From Aeromonas enteropelogenes (GTDB taxonomy: Bacteria > Pseudomonadota > Gammaproteobacteria > Enterobacterales > Aeromonadaceae), in assembly GCF_000819845.1 (NCBI RefSeq), contig NZ_CDCG01000021.1:1-37993 (forward strand): DNA of 37,993 nt, written 5' to 3'. A model generated the notes under the pieces. It was not told the DNA's origin, ran no database searches, and worked only from the letters and a program-made list of their open reading frames with translations. Below are positions 1-7,895 of the stretch, piece after piece (the stretch's first letter is position 1; each line of letters begins with the position of its first letter). Position numbers and translations under genes: made by a program.

Positions 1-44
1 ATAAAGCAAAAGGCCCCGTCGCAAGACGGGGCCTTTTGCTTTAT
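1..44. terminator. Bidirectional rho-independent terminator
   Basis: Two perfectly complementary 20-base arms (1-20 and 25-44) flank a GCAA loop. The stem has a GC-rich core (GGCCCCGTC) and A-rich and T-rich outer ends, so it can terminate transcription from either side. It presumably ends the gene lying to the left, outside the window. Confidence 0.85.
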
Positions 45-894
45 TCGATGATGGGCGGCTTGGTTCGACCTCTGTTCGACAGGCGGGCAGGATAGCCCGC
101 CTTGGATGACCAGAGGCCGCCCGCAGGGCGTGCGCCAGGGATGGCGTGAATCAATCCCGACCCAGAGCCAAATTTGAAAGGGCCCACCTATGGTGAGCCA
201 CGCAGTGGCGAATCATCACTCCCTCACCCCGGCAGCCATACTCCAGCCACAGCCTTGCCGTCCAAGGCTCCGGTGTCACACAACCCCGATGCTCGCAAAA
301 CCCACCGATATATAAGTGTTATTGGCTCAAAAGAGGTTGATGATAATTAAACTGGGCGCAGAAATGTTGCAAACCATAAAATGTCCACAACAAGGCTATA
401 AAAACAGGTTTTATTCAGGGTGTCGACTCGAATTTAAATAAAATAAACCGTCTTACTCCATAGTCTGACAACATTCTTAAGCTTTATTAGGTCTTCAGGA
501 AATGCTTGGGTTTTATTGCCACCTAGAAAATAATTATCACCCTCTTCCCCATTTGATTGTATCTACACCCCACGCAGCAGTTGATCAGCCAGTCTGGTAA
601 AGCATGCCTATGCCGGTGATCCAGCGCGGCTGACTCCTCCAGCCAGCAACTATGAGCATTTCAGGTGTTTGATTATGTGCCCCGACATGATGACGCCTAG
701 CACCTTTCCGGGCTGCCCCCCTGATGACAGGAATAGATGATGACTAATTTATCATTTGCCTGTGGTGGCTGAATTTCACGCATGGACGCCCAAGCATAAT
801 CATGCAATGCTGTTTGCGTGAGATGGTTCGCTTCATGTCACATGGGATAAATCAGCATTCTTGATGGCTGAGTTTTTACAACACGGAGAGCATC
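45..894. other. 850-base stretch with no supported gene
   Basis: I see no open frame with a ribosome binding site and recognisable protein here. The left part (45-300) is GC-rich and holds a small hairpin, with 8-base arms AGGCGGGC/GCCCGCCT at 81-88 and 95-102 and no T-run. The middle (about 300-560) is clearly AT-rich. The right part leads into the DUF1254 gene and must carry its promoter, but I could not assign convincing -35/-10 hexamers. An FNR-like site lies at 337-350. Confidence 0.6.
337..350. promoter_or_regulatory. Possible FNR-like site
   Basis: TTGATGATAATTAA matches the FNR/CRP-family pattern TTGAT-N4-ATCAA at 9 of 10 defined positions. It lies in the AT-rich core of the long intergenic region, about 545 bases before the nearest start codon. 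That is far for a direct regulatory role, so a chance match is quite possible. Confidence 0.2.
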
Positions 895-2193
895 ATGATT
901 AGAAAAACAGTTTTGGCTGTTTCGTTGTGTGCGATGACTGCATTGCCGGCCTACGCAAAAATAAGTGACGAGATGGCGAAGGATGCCTTTATTTATGCCT
1001 ACTCAATGGACGAGGCATACAAGTTTTTTTATGAAACCGCAGTAAAAACCGATACGCCCCTTAATCGATTCCAGAATATTCGTCACATCGCAGACGACAC
1101 CTATACCTCTCACCCGACCATCAACAACGACACCCTGCATCTGCAAGGGTGGCTGGATGTCAGTGCCGAGCCGGTGATCGTCAGCGTGCCCGACATGGAC
1201 AAGGGCCGTTACTGGATCCTGCACACCATGGACATGGGCCACTACACCACTTCCATGATCGGCTCCCGTCTGCGCGGTGAGAAAGGCGGTCGCTTCATGT
1301 TTGCCTCCAACACTTGGCAGGGGGAAGTGCCCGCCAGCGTGACCGAGGTCATTCGCGTCAACTCCAACCTGGTCAAACTGATGGGTCGCATCATGGCGAC
1401 CGGCAAGGAAGACGAGAAGGTAGCGCTCGGCTACATGGATCAGTGGAACATCCGGACCCTCTCCCAATACCTGGGCGTGCCGGGCCCCAAACCCAAGGTG
1501 CATCAATGGCCTGATCCGGCCAAGACCGACTGGCTGCAGCGGGTCAACTTCGTCTTGTGCGAAGGGGACATGGGCACGGCCGACAAGCAGTGGCTGGATC
1601 AGTACAAGGCCATAGGACTGGCTCCTTGCAAACAGGATTTCACCAAGGAGCAGACGGCGGCGGCCAAGACGGGTGAGAAACTCGGCATGGCTTACCTGGC
1701 CGAACTGGCGCCCAAGATGACCAACGCCGGCGAGCTGCTGGGCACCCGCGCCGAGTTGCAAAATGGCAAGCGTGACCTGTTTGCCGAAGGCACCTATCTC
1801 GGCCAGTGGGGGCTGCCGCCGGAAGAGTCCGTCTACCTGCAATCGGTAAAAGGGTCGGACGGCCAGAACATCAACGGCGCCAACGGCAAGAAATACCGTA
1901 TGCGCTTCAAGGCACCGGACGTGAGCCAGTTCTGGTCCTTCACCGTCTACGCCACCGACAACAAGCTGATGGCGCACAATGCCATCAACCGCCACAGCCG
2001 TGGCGACCGGACCCTCAAGCCCGATGCCGATGGCATGTACACCATAGAGCTGAGCGCCAAGGGGGATGCCAACAACCCCAACTGGCTGCCCATCCCGGAG
2101 AAAGACGCCTACATCATCATGAGGATGTACGGCCCGAGCAAGGACGTGCGTGAAGGGAAATACCCCTTCCCCGCACTGGAAGTGGTCAAGTAA
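895..2193 (+). CDS. Exported DUF1254/DUF1214 domain protein
   Basis: A 432-residue protein starting with a Sec signal peptide: MIRK, a hydrophobic stretch, then an A-Y-A site with predicted cleavage after residue 21. It is therefore probably periplasmic. The N-terminal half (about 40-160) has the DUF1254 pattern, including GRYWILHTMDMGHYTTS and a substituted W-x-G segment. The C-terminal part (about 310-425) has the DUF1214 pattern, with FWSFTVYATDN, the NPNWLPIP segment and a final MYGP motif. The two domains commonly occur together in secreted bacterial proteins of unknown biochemical function. The start is supported by CGGAG six bases upstream. The gene is alone between long intergenic regions and has its own terminator. 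No catalytic role can be assigned from sequence. Confidence 0.9.
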   Translation: MIRKTVLAVSLCAMTALPAYAKISDEMAKDAFIYAYSMDEAYKFFYETAVKTDTPLNRFQNIRHIADDTYTSHPTINNDTLHLQGWLDVSAEPVIVSVPDMDKGRYWILHTMDMGHYTTSMIGSRLRGEKGGRFMFASNTWQGEVPASVTEVIRVNSNLVKLMGRIMATGKEDEKVALGYMDQWNIRTLSQYLGVPGPKPKVHQWPDPAKTDWLQRVNFVLCEGDMGTADKQWLDQYKAIGLAPCKQDFTKEQTAAAKTGEKLGMAYLAELAPKMTNAGELLGTRAELQNGKRDLFAEGTYLGQWGLPPEESVYLQSVKGSDGQNINGANGKKYRMRFKAPDVSQFWSFTVYATDNKLMAHNAINRHSRGDRTLKPDADGMYTIELSAKGDANNPNWLPIPEKDAYIIMRMYGPSKDVREGKYPFPALEVVK

Positions 2194-2208
2194 CCAGTGA
2201 TCAGGATG

Positions 2209-2250
2209 GCCGCACAAGGGGCGCTCGCGCCTTGTGCGGCTTCTTTGTTT
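2209..2250 (+). terminator. Terminator after the DUF1254 gene
   Basis: Arms GCCGCACAAGG (2209-2219) and CCTTGTGCGGC (2230-2240) pair perfectly around a GC-rich loop that can itself pair further. They are followed by TTCTTTGTTT. It lies 16 bases after the stop codon. Confidence 0.85.
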
Positions 2251-2368
2251 CTCCCCTTTTTCTCTCCTTGGCGTTGCGCCCCTTGTGTCACATCCGGGCT
2301 CGTTTTTTCTTCCCTTCATTGCCCCCGCCACCATCGCTCATTTATTTGTTCACCGATTGGATATCGTT

Positions 2369-2398
2369 TTGAAAAACTGACACTTAAGTAGCTACACT
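2369..2398 (+). promoter_or_regulatory. Possible promoter of the stator operon
   Basis: TTGAAA (2369-2374) and TACACT (2393-2398) are separated by 18 bases and sit 33 bases before the stator start codon. This fits a sigma-70 promoter with a short leader. I did not see a clear flagellar sigma-28 or sigma-54 promoter in the same gap. Confidence 0.35.
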
Positions 2399-2430
2399 AG
2401 CCACTATCACCATTCATGGACGGGTAACAG

Positions 2431-3189
2431 ATGAGTTTGATCGGCCTGGTACTGGCACTGATCGCCATCCTTGGCGGCAACATGATCGAAGGCGGTCACC
2501 CCAGTGCGCTGCTCGACCTGCCAGCGTTTCTCATCGTCATCGGCGGTACCATAGGCGCCGCATTGACGCAATTCCCCTTCTCGGTCGTTGGCAGCACGAT
2601 GAAACGCTTCAAATGGCTGCTCTCTCCTCTCAAGCTCGATCTGCATGAGCAGGCCCAGTTACTGGAGAACCTGGCCGGCAATGCCAGACGCAGCGGCATG
2701 CTGGCCCTCGAGGGGATGATCGAGGAGATCAAGGATCCCTTTTTGAGAAAAGGGGTACAGATGATGGTGGACGGTTACGAGAAGACAAAGATCCACGAGG
2801 TGCTGGAAAACGAGATCGAGTTCGAACAGGAAGATCTCGAACAGACCGTCAAATTCTACGAAGCCATGGGAGGCTACTGCCCGACCATGGGGATCGTCGG
2901 CGCCGTGTTCGGTCTTATTCACGCCATGGGCCTGCTGGATGCGCCGGACAAACTGGGGGGCGCCATCGCGGTGGCCTTTATCGCCACCATCTACGGGGTC
3001 TCCGCCGCCAACCTGATTTTCCTGCCCTTCGGCAACCGCTACAAGGCGTTCGCCCATCAGATCCGCCACTACAAGGAGATGACCCTGACCGGCATCCTCT
3101 GCATCGTGGACGGCGAATCCCAGGCTCGCCTGCAGGTGACCCTCGAACCTTATCTGGGAGCACATGGTGGCGAAAAAGAAAAAGGCTGA
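2431..3189 (+). CDS. Flagellar motor stator protein, MotA/PomA family (MotC-like)
   Basis: A 252-residue inner-membrane stator subunit that, with its partner, couples ion flow to flagellar rotation. It has the MotA layout: two N-terminal membrane segments (about 1-20 and 28-50), a cytoplasmic loop with charged residues (about 60-145), then two more segments (about 148-170 and 180-200). The conserved prolines are present in YCPTMGIVGAVFGLI and FLPFGNRYK. The N-terminus (SLIGLVLALIAILGGN, then EGGHPSALL) resembles Pseudomonas MotC more than E. coli MotA. This suggests the secondary stator set, called PomA2 in Aeromonas work. It overlaps the next gene by 26 bases, so the two are translated together. 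The assignment to the stator family is firm. The exact paralogue and the coupling ion (H+ or Na+) are inference. Confidence 0.9.
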   Translation: MSLIGLVLALIAILGGNMIEGGHPSALLDLPAFLIVIGGTIGAALTQFPFSVVGSTMKRFKWLLSPLKLDLHEQAQLLENLAGNARRSGMLALEGMIEEIKDPFLRKGVQMMVDGYEKTKIHEVLENEIEFEQEDLEQTVKFYEAMGGYCPTMGIVGAVFGLIHAMGLLDAPDKLGGAIAVAFIATIYGVSAANLIFLPFGNRYKAFAHQIRHYKEMTLTGILCIVDGESQARLQVTLEPYLGAHGGEKEKG

Positions 3190-4042
3190 AGCACCGGAGA
3201 ACCATGAACGCTGGCTGGTCTCCTATGCCGACTTCATGACCCTGCTGTTTGCCCTGTTCGTGGTGCTCTACTCCTTCGCCATGGCCAAGCAGTCGGAAAC
3301 CCGGGTGCTGATCCAGGGCTTTATCGAGTCATTGGGCAAGATAGGTCTCATCTCGCCGCCGGCCGGCTCCCCCGTGATGCAGGGAGGAACCGGGATCCAG
3401 GAGCCCGACTCGAAGACAGCCCCCGGCGAGCCGCCAAAAGAGACGATCCTGGACAAAGTTGAGCATGCCGCAGCCGCCGATCCCATCAACGAAACCATAG
3501 GCCCCTCTGAACAACCGAGTCCTACCAATGACTGGCCCTACAAGGCCAAGGAGCAGGAGTGGGTGCAGGCAACCAAGCAGAAGCTGGAGCAGCAGCTCAA
3601 GTCACAGATCGAATCCAAGGATCTGGAAATTGAGCAGCTCGGCAGCCAGCTGGTGATCCGCATCGGCGAGAAGGCGCTGTTTCCCTCGGATTCTGCCTTC
3701 CTGCAGCCCCAGTTTATCCCCCTGGTCAACAAGATTGGCACCATCCTTACCGGTATCCCGGGGCGGGTGGTAGTAACGGGGCACACCGACAACTCCCAAG
3801 CGCCGGTGGAGCTCTATCGCAACAACTGGGAACTGTCGGTGCTGCGGGCAGCCGCCATCGTCCAGACCCTGATCGGCAACCCTAAACTGGACGCCAGACG
3901 CATCGTCGCCCAAGGAGTGGCGGACACCCAGCCACGCTATCCCAATGACACCCCTGCCCACCGCCAGGCGAACCGCAGGGTCGAGATCACCCTCTCCCAA
4001 GGCAAGGCAGCAGAAGAGTCCCTTCCTCTGCTAAAACCCTGA
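3164..4042 (+). CDS. Flagellar motor stator protein, MotB/PomB family (MotD-like)
   Basis: A 292-residue partner of the preceding MotA-like protein. A short Lys-rich cytoplasmic N-terminus leads into the signature ERWLVSYADFMTLLFALFVV. Asp23 is the expected ion-binding residue at the start of the single membrane helix. After a Pro/Ser-rich linker (about 60-130) comes an OmpA-like peptidoglycan-binding domain (about 160-280) with VVTGHTDNSQAP and ANRRVEITLS. The N-terminus with NHERWLVSYADF matches the Pseudomonas MotD type. The ATG at 3164 has GGGAG only three bases upstream. A GTG at 3167 in the same frame would give better spacing, so the true start may be one codon later. It overlaps the stator MotA-like gene by 26 bases. 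Confidence 0.9.
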   Translation: MVAKKKKAEAPENHERWLVSYADFMTLLFALFVVLYSFAMAKQSETRVLIQGFIESLGKIGLISPPAGSPVMQGGTGIQEPDSKTAPGEPPKETILDKVEHAAAADPINETIGPSEQPSPTNDWPYKAKEQEWVQATKQKLEQQLKSQIESKDLEIEQLGSQLVIRIGEKALFPSDSAFLQPQFIPLVNKIGTILTGIPGRVVVTGHTDNSQAPVELYRNNWELSVLRAAAIVQTLIGNPKLDARRIVAQGVADTQPRYPNDTPAHRQANRRVEITLSQGKAAEESLPLLKP

Positions 4043-4360
4043 TAAATACACAGGCATCAACCGCGTCACTTTCCTGAATGCCGCTCGAGCCTTCCAGTCC
4101 TCCATATCGCCCCTTGTTAACTTCAACAACAACTCCCTCACAATTTAAAACACTCATCGATGCTGGGTGGCGCACGCCCTGTCTCGCCATTTTCATTTGC
4201 TACCTTTTCATCAAAAAATTGAAGTTCGTAACAAATTTTAACATCCAACCAGTCGATTAATAATTAAGCGGCAAAAATGACATGTAAATCAGTACGGAAA
4301 TGTCATACTACGTAACATCAATGTTAAGTAGCATGAATAGTTTGGTTAGGGAAAACCTCT
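4043..4360 (+). promoter_or_regulatory. nuo upstream region, 318 bases
   Basis: AT-rich gap between the stator genes and nuoA. I see no hairpin terminator after the stator genes, so read-through into nuo is possible. Two TAAC repeats spaced 10 bases apart (4229-4232 and 4239-4242) weakly resemble ArcA-type direct repeats, which would fit an aerobic-respiration operon. TGACAT/ATGTCA (4278-4283, 4300-4305) and a larger dyad at 4303-4336 lie closer to nuoA. A single best sigma-70 promoter could not be chosen. A 60-codon open frame at 4078-4260 lacks a ribosome binding site and is not called. Confidence 0.4.
4303..4336. promoter_or_regulatory. Large imperfect dyad upstream of nuoA
   Basis: Arms of 16 bases (4303-4318 and 4321-4336) match at 14 positions around a central CA. 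The inner six bases on each side (TAACAT / ATGTTA) are perfect. The element ends 24 bases before the nuoA start codon. It could be a repressor or activator site near the transcription start, or a leader-RNA hairpin. Confidence 0.5.
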
Positions 4361-4765
4361 ATGTTTGCCGATATTGCTGTCCAACACTGGGCTTTTGCCA
4401 TTTATGTCATTGCTGCCATCTGCCTCTGCCTGGGAATGATCGGCCTTGCCGCCGTACTGGGGGGGCGCGCCTACGGCCGTACCAAGAACAAACCCTTCGA
4501 ATCCGGTGTCGACTCGGTCGGCAGTGCCCGCCTGCGTTTTTCCGCCAAGTTCTATCTGGTCGCCATGTTCTTCGTCATCTTCGATGTCGAGGCGCTCTAT
4601 CTGTTTGCCTGGTCGGTGTCGGTGCGCGAAACCGGCTGGGTCGGCTTCATCGAGGCCACCATTTTCATCGTTTTGCTGCTCATCGGCCTGGTCTACCTCT
4701 GGCGCATCGGTGCGCTGGACTGGTCGCCGCGCAAGGCACCACTAAACGACAAGAAAACTGACTGA
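4361..4765 (+). CDS. nuoA: NADH-quinone oxidoreductase subunit A
   Basis: A 134-residue membrane subunit of respiratory complex I, part of the quinone-proximal arm. Three hydrophobic segments are visible (about 8-30, 65-85 and 93-115). The conserved loop [20 protein letters not shown] and the FDVEALYLF segment are typical of NuoA. Its length is close to that of the E. coli protein. It is the first gene of the nuo operon and is followed by nuoB after 29 bases. The ribosome binding site is weak (TTAGGGAAAA upstream of the ATG). This fits either regulated initiation or a contribution from the dyad-containing leader. Confidence 0.96.
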   Translation: MFADIAVQHWAFAIYVIAAICLCLGMIGLAAVLGGRAYGRTKNKPFESGVDSVGSARLRFSAKFYLVAMFFVIFDVEALYLFAWSVSVRETGWVGFIEATIFIVLLLIGLVYLWRIGALDWSPRKAPLNDKKTD

Positions 4766-4794
4766 ATCACAGATCCTTTCCTTGAGGTTGCACC

Positions 4795-5469
4795 ATGAAG
4801 TACACCCTGACCCGGATAGATCCGGATGCGCCCATCGAGCGCTATCCCCAGGAGCAGCGACAAACCGTCGATGACCCGCTGGCACAAGAGGCGACACGCG
4901 GCATCATGATGGGGCGTCTCGAGGAGGTGCTGCAAGACACGGTCAACTGGGGCCGCAAAAACTCCCTGTGGCCCTACAACTTCGGCATCTCCTGCTGCTA
5001 CGTGGAGATGTGTACCGCCTTCACCTCCCCCCACGACGTCGCCCGCTTCGGCGCCGAAGTGATCCGGGCCTCTCCCCGTCAAGCCGATTTCATGGTGATA
5101 GCCGGCACCCCCTTCATCAAGATGGCGCCGGTCATTCAGCGTCTCTACGAGCAGCTGCTCGAGCCCAAGTGGGTCATCTCCATGGGGGCCTGTGCCAACT
5201 CGGGTGGCATGTACGACATCTACTCCGTGGTACAGGGGGTCGACAAATTCCTGCCGGTCGACGTCTACATTCCGGGCTGCCCCCCCCGCCCCGAAGCCTT
5301 CCTGCAGGCCCTGATGTTACTGCAGGAGTCCATCGGCAAGGAGCGCCGGCCACTCTCCTGGGTGGTGGGGGATCAGGGGATCTACCGCCCCCAGATGCAG
5401 GCCGAAAAAGAGCGCAAGCGTGGCGAGCGGATCAATGTGACCAACCTGCGCACGCCGGATGAGATCTGA
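4795..5469 (+). CDS. nuoB: NADH-quinone oxidoreductase subunit B
   Basis: A 224-residue peripheral subunit that holds iron-sulfur cluster N2, the last electron carrier before quinone. The expected ligands are Cys67 and Cys68 (ISCCYVEM), Cys133 ([11 protein letters not shown]) and Cys162 ([11 protein letters not shown]). The N-terminal 40 residues are charged and variable, as usual. GAGG sits eight bases before the ATG. The stop is two bases from the nuoCD start, so the two are translationally linked. Confidence 0.97.
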   Translation: MKYTLTRIDPDAPIERYPQEQRQTVDDPLAQEATRGIMMGRLEEVLQDTVNWGRKNSLWPYNFGISCCYVEMCTAFTSPHDVARFGAEVIRASPRQADFMVIAGTPFIKMAPVIQRLYEQLLEPKWVISMGACANSGGMYDIYSVVQGVDKFLPVDVYIPGCPPRPEAFLQALMLLQESIGKERRPLSWVVGDQGIYRPQMQAEKERKRGERINVTNLRTPDEI

Positions 5470-5471
5470 CC

Positions 5472-7277
5472 ATGAAATTGACCCGAGAGTTTCCAAACAA
5501 CTACACCATGGCCCAGTGGCAGCCAAGCGATCATCAGGATGCCAGGGTGATAGGCGAACTGTTCGCCCGCTTCGGTGCCGAGCGTTTTACTGTGCAGACC
5601 ACCCGTACCGGCGTGCCCGTGGTCTGGCTCGCCCGTGAGCTGCTGCTCGACGTGATGGGCTTCTTGCGCGCTCTTCCCTCCCCGTTCGTGATGCTGTTTG
5701 ACTTGAGCGCTACCGACGAGCGGATGCGCAGCCACCGGGAAGGGTTGCCACAAAGCGATTTCACCGTTTTCTATCACCTCATCTCCATCGAGCGAAACAG
5801 CGATCTGATGCTGAAGGTGGCGCTGATGGAGAACGATCTGACCCTGCCCACCATTACCGGCCAGTTCCCCAACGCCAACTGGTACGAACGGGAGGTGTGG
5901 GATCTGCTGGGGATCACCTTCGACGGTCACCCCCACCTGACCCGGATCATGATGCCGAGAAGCTGGCAGGGTCACCCCCTGCGCAAGGACTACCCGGCGC
6001 GGGCCACCGAATTCGATCCCTTCATGCTCGATGCCGCCAAGCAGGACATGGAGCAGGAGAACCTGCTGTTCAAGCCCGAGGAGTGGGGCCTGGCCCGCGG
6101 CAACGAGAACGAGGACTACATGTTCCTCAACTTGGGGCCCAACCACCCCTCCGCCCACGGCGCGTTTCGCCTGGTGCTGCAGCTCGATGGCGAGGAGATC
6201 CGCAACTGCGTGCCCGACATCGGCTATCACCACCGCGGCGCCGAAAAGATGGGGGAGCGCCAGTCCTGGCACAGCTACATCCCCTACACCGACCGGGTCG
6301 AGTACCTGGGGGGCGTGATGAACAACCTCCCCTACGTGCTGGCGGTCGAGAAGCTCGCCGGCATCAAGGTGCCGCAGCGGGTCGACATGATCCGGGTGAT
6401 GATGGCGGAGCTGTTTCGCATCCAGAGCCACCTGCTGTTCCTCGGCACCTATATCCAGGATGTGGGGGCCATGACCCCGGTCTTCTTCACCTTCACCGAC
6501 CGCCAGCGCATCTACACAATCATCGAGGCCATCACGGGGGCACGCATGCACCCGGCCTGGTTCCGCATCGGCGGCGTGGCTCACGATCTGCCCCAAGGGT
6601 GGCAGCGCCTCATCCAGGACAACCTGCTGAGCTGGCTGCCCAAGCGGCTGATGGAGTATGAAAAGGCGGCGATGCGCAACAGCATTTTGCGCGGGCGCAC
6701 CATAGGGGTCGCCGCCTACACTACCGAACAGGCGCTCGCCTGGGGCACCACGGGAGCGGGCTTGCGGGCCACCGGTCTCAACTTTGACGTGCGCAAATGG
6801 CGCCCCTATTCGGGCTACGATCAGTTCGACTTCGAGGTGCCGGTGGGCAGCAATGGGGATGCCTACGACCGCGCTACCGTGCGCATCGAGGAGATCCGCC
6901 AGAGCATGGCGATCATCGAGCAGTGCATGAAGAACATGCCGGAAGGGCCCTTCAAGGCGGATCATCCCCTCACCACGCCACCGCCCAAGGAGCGCACCCT
7001 GCAGCACATCGAGACCCTGATCACCCACTTCCTGCAAGTGTCGTGGGGCCCTGTCATGCCGGCGGCCGAGTCGCTGCAGATGATAGAGGCGACCAAGGGG
7101 ATCAACAGCTACTACCTGACCAGCGATGGCTCCACCATGAGCTACCGGACCCGGATCCGCACCCCGAGCTTTGCCCACCTGCAACAGATCCCCTCGGTGA
7201 TCAAGGGCAGCATGGTATCGGATCTCATCGTCTACCTGGGCAGCATCGATTTCGTTATGTCGGATGTGGACCGTTGA
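5472..7277 (+). CDS. nuoC: NADH-quinone oxidoreductase, fused subunits C and D
   Basis: A 601-residue fusion of the 30-kDa (NuoC) and 49-kDa (NuoD) subunits, as in enterobacteria and related gammaproteobacteria. The C part spans about 1-190, with [19 protein letters not shown] followed by LRKDYP. The D part starts about residue 210 with the segment [15 protein letters not shown] and [10 protein letters not shown]. It continues to the C-terminal DR motif (VMSDVDR). The D part forms most of the quinone cavity next to cluster N2 of NuoB. The fusion is seen directly, because a single uninterrupted frame covers both. A 75-base gap with a strong palindrome separates it from nuoE. Confidence 0.97.
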   Translation: MKLTREFPNNYTMAQWQPSDHQDARVIGELFARFGAERFTVQTTRTGVPVVWLARELLLDVMGFLRALPSPFVMLFDLSATDERMRSHREGLPQSDFTVFYHLISIERNSDLMLKVALMENDLTLPTITGQFPNANWYEREVWDLLGITFDGHPHLTRIMMPRSWQGHPLRKDYPARATEFDPFMLDAAKQDMEQENLLFKPEEWGLARGNENEDYMFLNLGPNHPSAHGAFRLVLQLDGEEIRNCVPDIGYHHRGAEKMGERQSWHSYIPYTDRVEYLGGVMNNLPYVLAVEKLAGIKVPQRVDMIRVMMAELFRIQSHLLFLGTYIQDVGAMTPVFFTFTDRQRIYTIIEAITGARMHPAWFRIGGVAHDLPQGWQRLIQDNLLSWLPKRLMEYEKAAMRNSILRGRTIGVAAYTTEQALAWGTTGAGLRATGLNFDVRKWRPYSGYDQFDFEVPVGSNGDAYDRATVRIEEIRQSMAIIEQCMKNMPEGPFKADHPLTTPPPKERTLQHIETLITHFLQVSWGPVMPAAESLQMIEATKGINSYYLTSDGSTMSYRTRIRTPSFAHLQQIPSVIKGSMVSDLIVYLGSIDFVMSDVDR

Positions 7278-7284
7278 GTCATGT

Positions 7285-7306
7285 CGCCCCCTTCGCGAAG
7301 GGGGCG
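7285..7306. other. Perfect 22-base palindrome between nuoCD and nuoE
   Basis: Starting eight bases after the nuoCD stop, CGCCCCCTTCG and CGAAGGGGGCG form a perfect 22-base palindrome. In RNA this makes a very stable hairpin. No U-tract follows, so it is not a normal terminator. It ends 46 bases before the nuoE start. Confidence 0.8.
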
Positions 7307-7352
7307 GCAGACAAGACGCGCAGTAAAGGGACAAGCCACCAAAGGTCAAGTC

Positions 7353-7895
7353 ATGAGCCAGCAATGTCAGTGTCATCATAATCAGACCCCAGAGGGGCAA
7401 GGGGCATGCAGCAGAAACCGGGACGAGTTCGTCCTGAGCCAGGCTGAACGCGATGCCATCGAACACGAGAAGCACCACTACGAAGATCCCCGCGCCGCCA
7501 GCATCGAAGCGCTCAAGATCGTGCAACAGGCCCGCGGCTGGGTCCCCGACGGTGCCATTCACGCCATCGCCGCCGAGCTTGGCATTCCCGCCAGCGACGT
7601 GGAGGGGGTCGCCACCTTCTACAGCCAGATCTTCCGCCAGCCGGTGGGACGCCACATCATCCGGGTCTGCGACAGCATGGTCTGCTACATCAACGGCCAC
7701 GAACAACTGCTGGCCGGCCTCAAGGAGGTGATGAACCTCGCCCCCGGCCAGACCAGCGCCGATGGCCGCTTCACCCTGCTGCCGGTCTGCTGCCTTGGCA
7801 ACTGCGACAAGGGACCGGCGCTGATGATCGACGACGACACCTATGGCGGGCTCGATCCCGTCAGCCTGCTCAAGACTCTGGAGGCTTACCCATGA
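7353..7895 (+). CDS. nuoE: NADH-quinone oxidoreductase subunit E
   Basis: A 180-residue thioredoxin-like subunit of the NADH-oxidising module, carrying the [2Fe-2S] cluster N1a. The ligands are Cys106, Cys111, Cys147 and Cys151 (CDSMVC, then CCLGNC). The body from about residue 30 ([22 protein letters not shown]) follows E. coli NuoE closely. I chose the ATG at 7353, with AAAGGTCAAG upstream. An in-frame ATG at 7281 would add 24 residues encoded by the palindromic spacer, which look non-conserved. The N-terminus is unusual: three Cys and two His in the first 20 residues (CQCHH, then AC). It overlaps nuoF by ATGA. Confidence 0.94.
   Translation: MSQQCQCHHNQTPEGQGACSRNRDEFVLSQAERDAIEHEKHHYEDPRAASIEALKIVQQARGWVPDGAIHAIAAELGIPASDVEGVATFYSQIFRQPVGRHIIRVCDSMVCYINGHEQLLAGLKEVMNLAPGQTSADGRFTLLPVCCLGNCDKGPALMIDDDTYGGLDPVSLLKTLEAYP

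Noticed and set aside
812..845. Possible CRP site upstream of the DUF1254 gene (GTGAG and TGTCACA)
   Set aside because: The half-sites are much too far apart for the TGTGA-N6-TCACA pattern.
2197..2391. 64-codon frame after the DUF1254 gene
   Set aside because: It runs through the terminator hairpin at 2209-2250 and encodes no recognisable protein.
4078..4260. 60-codon frame in the stator-nuoA gap
   Set aside because: No ribosome binding site, AT-rich regulatory context, and no recognisable protein.
7281..7352. Upstream ATG extending NuoE by 24 residues
   Set aside because: The extension is encoded by the palindromic spacer and lacks NuoE similarity. The ATG at 7353 has a better upstream site.
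5382..7706. Very long open frame on the minus strand opposite nuoCD/nuoE
   Set aside because: It is antisense to well-supported nuo genes. Its His/Gly/Val-rich composition is what the opposite strand of GC-rich coding DNA gives, and it has no recognisable domain.
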